From CAZHRK01 sp964534555 (GTDB taxonomy: Bacteria > Babelota > Babeliae > Babelales > RVW-14), in assembly GCA_964534555.1 (NCBI GenBank), contig CAZHRK010000001.1, forward strand, positions 62,001-126,000: 64,000 nt of DNA, written 5' to 3'. Within the stretch, counting starts at the first letter, position 1, and the number at the start of each line of letters is the position of its first letter. Both the position numbers and the translations under genes were made by a program. A model generated the notes under the pieces. The model saw nothing but the letters and a program-made list of their open reading frames with translations, was not told where the DNA came from and did no database searches. This document shows, one piece after another, positions 45,822 through 52,533 of the stretch.

Positions 45822-48212
45822 ATGAAATTTACGCTACCGTTTGAAAGCATAACAATCCACGACGTTGCCAAAGTAGGTGGCAAAAACGCCTCCCTTGGTG
45901 AAATGATTAATAACCTAGAGCCAAAAGGTGTCTTAATTCCATCTGGATTTGCTATCACGGCAGACGCGTATAATCATTTTATTGAGAGTAACAACTTAAG
46001 AGAAGCAATTAAACAAGAGCTTGCTGGTCTTGATAAATTTCATATACAAAGCCTTGAGCGCGTAGGACACTCAATTCGCTCTATGATCAAATCAGCTGAA
46101 CTGCCTAAAGACCTTGTCGCAGCTATTCAAGAATCATACAGAGAAATGGAAGCTCGCTACGGAAAAAACTGCGACGTTGCGGTCAGGTCATCGGCAACTG
46201 CAGAAGATCTGCCAGATGCTTCTTTCGCTGGTCAGCAAGAAACATACTTAAACATATGCGGCGAACAAGACCTTATTGCCGCTACAAGAAACTGCTTTGC
46301 ATCACTTTTTACCAACAGAGCAATTTCTTACAGAATTGACCATGGGTTTGACCATATGAGCATTGCGCTGTCTGTTGGTGTTCAGAAGATGGTTCGCTCA
46401 GATGAAGCATGCTCTGGTGTTATTTTCACATTAGATACCGAGAGTGGGCACAAAGACGTTGTATACATCACTGGCGGATATGGCCTTGGTGAAAACGTTG
46501 TACAAGGAACAATTAATCCTGACGAATGCTATGTTCACAAGCCAACACTTAAAAACGGCTTTGCACCTATCCTGAAAAAACGTGTCGGAACAAAACAAAA
46601 GCGCATGGTTTATGCACAAGACGGAAAAAACAGCGTCACTAATATCGATGTGCTTGAGTCAGATCGTCTACGCTTTTGCCTCAGCGACCATGAAATTATA
46701 GAGCTTGCAAAACAAGCAGTTACTATTGAAGAGCACTACTCTGCAAAAAAAGGCAGCTGGTGCCCAATGGATATTGAATGGGCAAAAGATGGTCGTGATG
46801 AAAAATTATATATTGTACAAGCGCGCCCAGAAACTGTTCACTCACAAAAGCAGCACCTGAATACCTTGCTGGACTATCAGCTCAATGATCCTGCAATAGT
46901 AAGCAAAAGCAAAATCCTTGCAAAAGGTAAAAGCGTTGGGAGAAAAATCGCAACAGGCAGCGCACGAATAATATCATCAGCGCGCATGATGGATCAAGTG
47001 CAGCCAGGAGAAATCCTTGTGACAGACATGACTGATCCTGACTGGGAGCCAATCATGAAAATTGCAGGCGGGATTATCACCAACCGAGGTGGGCGTACTT
47101 GTCATGCTGCAATCGTGAGCCGTGAACTTGGCATCCCTGCTGTTGTTGGCACGGGCAACGCAACAGAGACAATCACCAACGGTGAGAAAATTACGATTGA
47201 TTGCAGTAATGGAGAAGTTGGTACGATCTATGCAGGAGAGCTTGGTTTTTCTATTCAAGAAACAAAACTAGATAAACTGGGCAAATCTACCGTTGGCATC
47301 ATGCTCAACCTTGGCAACCCTGAAGAAGCATTTAACCTTGCGCAGCTTCCTGCAGATGGTGTGGGGCTTGCGCGCCTTGAGTTTATTATTAATAACTCAA
47401 TCATGATCCACCCGATGGCCTTGGTACACCCTGACAAAGTCACAGACGCTAAAGAGCGCGCATTAATTGATAATATCACAATAGAATACGCCAATAAAAA
47501 ACAGTTTTTTGTTGATAAGCTCGCACAAGAAGCCGGAACTATTGCTGCAGCGTTTTTCCCACGCCCAGTTATTGTGCGAATGTCTGATTTTAAAAGTAAT
47601 GAGTACCGTAAGCTTGTCGCTGGAAACGTCTTTGAACCCGAAGAAGAGAATCCAATGATTGGGTTCAGAGGGGCTTCCCGCTACCATCACCCAAATTATC
47701 AAGAAGCATTCAAACTTGAGTGCGCAGCGATGAAAAAAATTCGCGATGAAATGGGACTTACAAACGTGATACTCATGATTCCGTTTGTAAGAACAACAAG
47801 TGAAGCAAGCGCTGTACTTAAAACTATGTCCGAGTGCGGCCTTGAGCGAGGCAAAAACAATCTTGAAATATACATGATGTGCGAGATTCCATCTAACGTG
47901 CTCCTGATCGAAAATTTCAGCAGATTTTTTGATGGATTTTCTATTGGGTCAAATGATCTTACACAGATGACACTTGCTGTTGATCGTGATTCTCACCTTG
48001 TAAGTGAAATTTTTGATGAGCGAAACGAAGCTGTTAAAGCAATGCTGTCAATGGCTATCACAGGCGCCAAACTTGCTAATAAAAAAATTGGGATCTGCGG
48101 ACAAGGACCATCAGACTACCCTGAACTGGGTGATTTTCTTATTGATTTAGGAATCGACTCAATCTCACTAAACGCTGACGCGGTGTTGAAAGAGATTAAG
48201 CGCCTTGGTTAA
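45822..48212 (+). CDS. ppsA: phosphoenolpyruvate synthase
   Basis: This enzyme converts pyruvate and ATP to phosphoenolpyruvate, AMP and phosphate, a gluconeogenic step. The 796-residue protein has the family's three domains. The ATP-grasp domain (VGGKNASLGEM, PSGFAITADAY and VRSSATAEDLPDASFAGQQETYLN) comes first. The mobile phosphohistidine domain follows, with GGRTCHAAIVSRELGIPAVVG at about residues 425-445 (His in TCHAA). The C-terminal PEP-binding barrel has FSIGSNDLTQMTLAVDRD and the ICGQ-PSDYPE motif. The ribosome site is GGG before the ATG. The reversible relative PPDK also shares some motifs, but the gene length and DRDS pattern favour PpsA. Confidence 0.95.
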   Translation: MKFTLPFESITIHDVAKVGGKNASLGEMINNLEPKGVLIPSGFAITADAYNHFIESNNLREAIKQELAGLDKFHIQSLERVGHSIRSMIKSAELPKDLVAAIQESYREMEARYGKNCDVAVRSSATAEDLPDASFAGQQETYLNICGEQDLIAATRNCFASLFTNRAISYRIDHGFDHMSIALSVGVQKMVRSDEACSGVIFTLDTESGHKDVVYITGGYGLGENVVQGTINPDECYVHKPTLKNGFAPILKKRVGTKQKRMVYAQDGKNSVTNIDVLESDRLRFCLSDHEIIELAKQAVTIEEHYSAKKGSWCPMDIEWAKDGRDEKLYIVQARPETVHSQKQHLNTLLDYQLNDPAIVSKSKILAKGKSVGRKIATGSARIISSARMMDQVQPGEILVTDMTDPDWEPIMKIAGGIITNRGGRTCHAAIVSRELGIPAVVGTGNATETITNGEKITIDCSNGEVGTIYAGELGFSIQETKLDKLGKSTVGIMLNLGNPEEAFNLAQLPADGVGLARLEFIINNSIMIHPMALVHPDKVTDAKERALIDNITIEYANKKQFFVDKLAQEAGTIAAAFFPRPVIVRMSDFKSNEYRKLVAGNVFEPEEENPMIGFRGASRYHHPNYQEAFKLECAAMKKIRDEMGLTNVILMIPFVRTTSEASAVLKTMSECGLERGKNNLEIYMMCEIPSNVLLIENFSRFFDGFSIGSNDLTQMTLAVDRDSHLVSEIFDERNEAVKAMLSMAITGAKLANKKIGICGQGPSDYPELGDFLIDLGIDSISLNADAVLKEIKRLG

Positions 48213-48220
48213 ATTATGCT

Positions 48221-48253
48221 GGGAGGGCGTAGCACTACACCCTCCCATTCTTT
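48221..48253 (+). terminator. terminator after ppsA
   Basis: GGGAGGG and GTAG pair with CTAC and CCCTCCC, with one mismatch, followed by a short T-rich run. Confidence 0.7.
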
Positions 48254-48262
48254 ATAACACTA

Positions 48263-48838
48263 TTATTTCCAGCGATTTGCGTTGTTGAGCGCAGCGCTTG
48301 TAAATCGCTTTCCGGCAATTCGAATCATTTTCGCAGGGTTAGGATCAACCAGGTAAAATCTAAAGCTCTCTGATTTTTTTGTCTTGGGGCTCATAAGCTC
48401 GAGTTCAAAACTTACTAAAAGACGACGATATTTTGAGACAAGGCCACTAATAAGCGGATAATAAGGATCATCACGCTTTAGCGATCTGAGTAAAGCAGCT
48501 CCTGGAAGTCGATTTTCAGCAATAAGACGCTCAATAAGACCAGGATCACACTCGTCTAAAATCACAATTTTTGAAGCAGCACGATCAAGCTCTGCAGTAA
48601 GACCAGCGGCACGTGCAGAAGTTGATCCAATAACAACGCCTGAATCATTGGTAACAAGCAGCAAGAAATCAGCTTCTTGATTGCTTACCCTAATAAGATT
48701 TCGTAACTCACCAACGGTGTGAGACGTCCCAGCTGCAGGCATTGCCAATCTAGTTGCTGAGTTTTGAGCAATGATAGCACCAGCACCTACCATGGCCAGA
48801 CCAATAAACATCATTAATGAAAGATACCGCTTTTTCAT
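48263..48838 (-). CDS. exported protein of unknown function
   Basis: The 191-residue protein has a signal peptide or N-terminal anchor (residues 7-24, FIGLAMVGAGAII). Its soluble part is mixed alpha/beta, including DFLLLVTNDSGVVIGSTSA and KIVILDECDPGLIERL. No family is recognised. GGGGGA five bases before the chosen ATG sets the start, and the longer frame upstream is not needed. It faces ppsA convergently across a terminator. Confidence 0.65.
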   Translation of the reverse strand: MKKRYLSLMMFIGLAMVGAGAIIAQNSATRLAMPAAGTSHTVGELRNLIRVSNQEADFLLLVTNDSGVVIGSTSARAAGLTAELDRAASKIVILDECDPGLIERLIAENRLPGAALLRSLKRDDPYYPLISGLVSKYRRLLVSFELELMSPKTKKSESFRFYLVDPNPAKMIRIAGKRFTSAALNNANRWK

Positions 48839-49081
48839 GGAAGTCCCCCAGATCATAACACCCCTAGCGCAAAACCCATACCAATGGGCCTTACTCATAT
48901 ATAATCGTACGTTTAAACACAAAAAGAAATCAACAATTAGAAATTATTTTAACCCATGGGGCACAGAGAATGTGCGCGTTACAAAACGATTTATTTTTTT
49001 AAATAACAAACGGGTTATTTTTACTAGCACAGCCAAAGTTTTTAGTGGTATCATTGGGCCATATGCTAAGGAAATAAAGCA

Positions 49082-49927
49082 ATGAGCCTAGGAATATTTG
49101 ATCATGCAACATGCGCTCCGTTTGCCTTTTTAGGATTAACCGGAACGTTTTGGGAAGTTAATACCGACATTATTATTGGAACGTGGGTCGCAATGGCGGT
49201 CATCACAATAATAAGCCTTATTGGAAGATGGAGCCTTACGCGCGAGGGGCGCCTGATTAGCAGTGGCTACGAAAAAACAATTGGGTTTTTCATGCACCTG
49301 ACCACTGAGTCATTCGGTATTTTTAACTACAAATACTTTGCTTTTATTACATCCCTTTTTCTCTTCACATTCATGTGTTGCCTTGTTGGCTTAATCCCTC
49401 ACGTAGAAGAAGCAACAAGAGACCTCAACACAACACTTGCGCTCTCTCTAACAAGCTTTTTGTATATTCAGAGAGAAAAAATCAAAACGCACGGAGTTGG
49501 TGGCTTTTTAAAAGAATTCATACACCCTTTTGTTGTGATGGCACCGATTCATATCGTCGGAGAGCTGTCAAAAATTGCATCAATGGCGTTTAGGCTCTTT
49601 GGTAACATCTTGGGCGGCGGCGTTATCCTTTCAATGATCCTAGACCTTGTTGGCTCACAACAAATTATTTTTTACAGCGTACTGGCCGTGGTTGTCATAA
49701 TGGCACTGTGCAGCAGAGCATTTAGGGTGCTGCAGCAAAATCATATTTTTCAAACGATCTATTCTGTAATTACATCAATGCTCTTTATTATCACCTGGCT
49801 TCAGCTTTTCCTCGGCGTTTTTGAAGGACTGATCCAATCGTTTGTGCTAACCATGCTGACAACAACATATTTATCAATGGCAATTGCTCCTACAGATGAA
49901 CATAATGAGGAACACTCACCATGCTAA
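49082..49927 (+). CDS. atpB: F-type ATP synthase subunit a
   Basis: Subunit a holds the ion half-channels of F0. The 281-residue protein has five to six membrane helices. It carries the essential arginine (Arg171 here) in SMAFRLFGNILGG, together with the upstream P-HIVGELSKIAS segment, both canonical F-type features. AGGAAATAAAGC before the ATG contains a ribosome site. Its stop overlaps the start of atpE by seven bases, so the two are translationally coupled. No b, delta or F1 genes flank the pair, so the remaining subunits must lie elsewhere, if present. Confidence 0.95.
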   Translation: MSLGIFDHATCAPFAFLGLTGTFWEVNTDIIIGTWVAMAVITIISLIGRWSLTREGRLISSGYEKTIGFFMHLTTESFGIFNYKYFAFITSLFLFTFMCCLVGLIPHVEEATRDLNTTLALSLTSFLYIQREKIKTHGVGGFLKEFIHPFVVMAPIHIVGELSKIASMAFRLFGNILGGGVILSMILDLVGSQQIIFYSVLAVVVIMALCSRAFRVLQQNHIFQTIYSVITSMLFIITWLQLFLGVFEGLIQSFVLTMLTTTYLSMAIAPTDEHNEEHSPC

Positions 49928-50871
49928 CCCCTTACCACATTCATTATTTTGCTGCAGGCTTATGCATTATGCTTGGCGCTATTGGTGCAGGGTTAGGACT
50001 TGGTATTGCCGGTATTAAAATAAAAGAAACAATCATTAGACAGCCAGCATCAGCACCATCACTCTTTCGTGCCATGTTTATTGGGTTTGCACTTATTGAA
50101 AGCGGCGCAATTGTAGCGCTTGTAACTACTCTTTTACTACTTTTTGCATCACCAAAAGAGCTTACATGGAACCTGGCTTACGCGCAGCTAGGCATGAGCT
50201 TGGCTGTTGGCTGTGCAGCTGCAGCAGTAAGCACCGCATCAAGCTTTGTTGTGCGCGCTGCATGCACCGCAATTTCTCGGGAGCCTTTTTTTGCTAATAA
50301 AATTATTACGTACATGCTTATTGCACAGTCAATTATTGAAGCACCTGTTATTTTTGCCTTTATTATCGCACTGCTGACGCATGCAAACGCTACAAGCCTT
50401 GCAACTGATGCTGACGCTCTTGAATTCTTTGCTGCGGGGATAACTATTGCTCTTGGCTGCGTTGGGCCATCAATCGGACAAGCTCTCTTTGCCCACGAAA
50501 CATTACTCGGGATCGGACGCAACAAAGAAGCTTATGGCAAGCTCTTTCCATTCTCACTGCTCAATCATGCAATTATTGAAACCCCAATGATTTTTGCGCT
50601 TTTGTGCGGGCTTCTTATTATTTTAGGTCCAGACTCAGCCCTTCCAATGGAACACGCTATACGAAACCTTTGGGGTGGCCTCTGCATTGCATTTGGAGCC
50701 CTTGGAAGCGCCTCTGCGCTGGGATACGTTGCAAGCAGATCAGCACAGGCTGTTGCCTCAGAACCCCAACACTACAACACAATTATCAGGACGAACTTAC
50801 TTTCTGCAGCATTTATTGAATCATCAGTGATTTACGCACTGATTATATCACTCCTGCTCATTTTGAATGTC
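49921..50871 (+). repeat. four 80-residue (240-base) protein repeats within atpE
   Basis: Each unit is a helical hairpin with one glutamate. The GAA codons occur at 50098, 50338, 50578 and 50818, a strict 240-base period. The DNA between them has diverged, so this is an old duplication series, not a recent repeat. Confidence 0.9.
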
Positions 50872-50874
50872 TAG
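49921..50874 (+). CDS. atpE: ATP synthase rotor subunit c with four fused hairpins
   Basis: Subunit c normally has about 80 residues, two membrane helices and one ion-binding carboxylate. This 317-residue protein has eight membrane helices in four tandem units, with glutamates in LIESGAIV, IIEAPVIF, IIETPMIF and FIESSVIY at residues 60, 140, 220 and 300, exactly 80 apart. The polar-loop positions 40, 120, 200 and 280 read RQP, REP, RNK and SEP, so only the fourth loop lost its Arg. By comparison with the Na+ enzyme of Ilyobacter, only unit 3 has the helix-1 Gln (Gln187) and only unit 4 has both Ser and Tyr (301, 305), so ion choice is unclear. The F-type atpB partner argues against V-type. 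Confidence 0.93.
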   Translation: MLTPYHIHYFAAGLCIMLGAIGAGLGLGIAGIKIKETIIRQPASAPSLFRAMFIGFALIESGAIVALVTTLLLLFASPKELTWNLAYAQLGMSLAVGCAAAAVSTASSFVVRAACTAISREPFFANKIITYMLIAQSIIEAPVIFAFIIALLTHANATSLATDADALEFFAAGITIALGCVGPSIGQALFAHETLLGIGRNKEAYGKLFPFSLLNHAIIETPMIFALLCGLLIILGPDSALPMEHAIRNLWGGLCIAFGALGSASALGYVASRSAQAVASEPQHYNTIIRTNLLSAAFIESSVIYALIISLLLILNV

Positions 50875-50961
50875 AGACTCACACTCGTTCTCGACGAAGC
50901 AAGCGCCCTCCTATAGCCTTACATACATATAACGTTATTTTGGTAATCAAAAGGAGGCGGT

Positions 50962-52083
50962 ATGGTTATTTATATAATTACCAAACTTGAGCTTGGCGGT
51001 GCTCAAAAAGTTTGCCTCGAACTTCTTAATGGGTGCGGGAAAGAAATACCAACAGCGCTCATTTCTGGAAGCGAAGGCCCACTTGTTCAGCAAGTAAAAG
51101 ACAACCCAAACACATTTCTCTTGCCTGACTTTAAACGTGAAGTATCTATTAAAGGTATTATCAGCGAGATTCGTTCTTTTTTTAACCTGATCTCAGTTTT
51201 ACGAAAATTAAAAAAGAGTCATCCCAAAGCACTTGTCCATACGCATAGCACAAAAGCCGGAATTATTGGTCGATGGGCAGCTTTTTTTGCAGGGATAAAA
51301 ACCAGAGTGCATACAGTGCATGGATTTGGTTTTCATCCCGAACAAAGCCGCCTGGCATGGCTTGTAACATATTTTGCAGAATTGATTACAGCGCCAATCA
51401 CAACACACTTTGTATTTGTCAGTAAACAAGACCTTGAGACAAGCGCAAAGCTTAAAATTGGCTCTGCAGCAAAAAAATCAATTATCAGAGCTGCGGTTGC
51501 TTCAGAGCTTTTTTATCCAGCAAAAAAAGACGATTCAAAAGATCTTTTTATTGTGGGGACTGTTGCCTGTTTTAAACAGCAAAAAAACCTCCTCGACTTG
51601 TTACGCGCGTTTCATCTTGTGCATTCGCAAGATGCTAAAACACATCTAGAAATCATAGGTGATGGTGTTATGAGATCAGAGATAGAAACGTTTATTAATG
51701 ATCACAATCTAACACATGCTGTAACACTTTTAGGCTGGCAGCAAGATGTTGCGCCATTTATGCGTAACTGGGATGCGTTTGTTTTGACATCACTATGGGA
51801 AGGCCTTCCCTGTGCAATTATTGAAGCACGACTATCAAAACTACCTGTTATTGCAAATAACGTTGGTGGTATTAATGAAGTTGTGTTTCACGCACAAAAC
51901 GGATTTCTAACAATGCCGGGCAAATGGCACGATACTGCCACATACCTTGAAAAATTATTAAAAGACCGTGTTTTACGCAACAAACTTGCTTCATATGACG
52001 ATCAGCTTACCAACTTTGAGAACAAGACTATGGTAAAAAACCATCTAACATTGTATAACAATCTGTTAAGTAACGCGGGGTAG
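50962..52083 (+). CDS. glycosyltransferase family 4 protein
   Basis: The 373-residue cytoplasmic enzyme has a typical GT4 layout. The N-terminal ITKLELGGAQKV has the glycine loop, followed by VHTHSTKAGIIGRWAA and VHTVHGFGFHP. The second domain has GTVACFKQQKNLLDLLRAF and the EGLPCAIIEA donor-binding E-x7-E motif, then ANNVGGINEVV. The transfer of a sugar to a lipid or polysaccharide acceptor is likely; donor and acceptor are not readable. GGAGGCGG before the ATG gives the start. Acylphosphatase follows after 90 bases. Confidence 0.9.
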   Translation: MVIYIITKLELGGAQKVCLELLNGCGKEIPTALISGSEGPLVQQVKDNPNTFLLPDFKREVSIKGIISEIRSFFNLISVLRKLKKSHPKALVHTHSTKAGIIGRWAAFFAGIKTRVHTVHGFGFHPEQSRLAWLVTYFAELITAPITTHFVFVSKQDLETSAKLKIGSAAKKSIIRAAVASELFYPAKKDDSKDLFIVGTVACFKQQKNLLDLLRAFHLVHSQDAKTHLEIIGDGVMRSEIETFINDHNLTHAVTLLGWQQDVAPFMRNWDAFVLTSLWEGLPCAIIEARLSKLPVIANNVGGINEVVFHAQNGFLTMPGKWHDTATYLEKLLKDRVLRNKLASYDDQLTNFENKTMVKNHLTLYNNLLSNAG

Positions 52084-52173
52084 ACGCTTAACGCGCCGAC
52101 CAACCACTCATCATAGATCTGTACCGAGAAGCGTATCCTCGGTAAAACCCTTGCAAAGGAGAGGGAGTAGACA

Positions 52174-52455
52174 ATGAGAAAGTGCCTGAAGATACGTGTC
52201 TCAGGAGACGTACAAAACAGCTCATACCGCAGTTTCACACAAAAAAACGCACAAGCACTGGGTATTGAGGGCACCATTCAGAACGGAGACGATAGTGGAG
52301 TTCTTATTATTGCATGCGGGCAATCCGATAAACTCGATAAGTTTATTGATATGCTCTACAAAGGAACAGCTGAATCATCGATCGAAGATCTCATCGCTGA
52401 ACCTTTTGTAAATGAGAAAGACTTTCGTGGGGCGTTTAGAATTATTGGAGACTGA
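52174..52455 (+). CDS. acyP: acylphosphatase
   Basis: Acylphosphatase hydrolyses carboxyl-phosphate bonds of small acyl phosphates. The 93-residue length is normal, and the catalytic pair is kept: Arg19 in SSYRSF and Asn37 in TIQN, 18 residues apart as in characterised enzymes (Arg23/Asn41). The phosphate-binding loop is unusual: the common GxVQGVGFR is here GDVQNSSYR, which may alter activity. GGAGAGGGAG precedes the ATG. It is flanked by a glycosyltransferase and the second Omp85 gene, with no evident functional link. Confidence 0.85.
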   Translation: MRKCLKIRVSGDVQNSSYRSFTQKNAQALGIEGTIQNGDDSGVLIIACGQSDKLDKFIDMLYKGTAESSIEDLIAEPFVNEKDFRGAFRIIGD

Positions 52456-52533
52456 GCAGCTCACTTGCACATTATAGCAACCTAGTACAAACTAAGCCTT
52501 GGCAATGTTTCTCCGAGTATTTAAGGGCTGAAC

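Noticed and set aside
49921..50874. reading the c protein as a V-type K subunit
   Set aside because: Its overlapping partner is an F-type a subunit with the essential Arg, and each repeat matches the F-type polar loop and carboxylate spacing.
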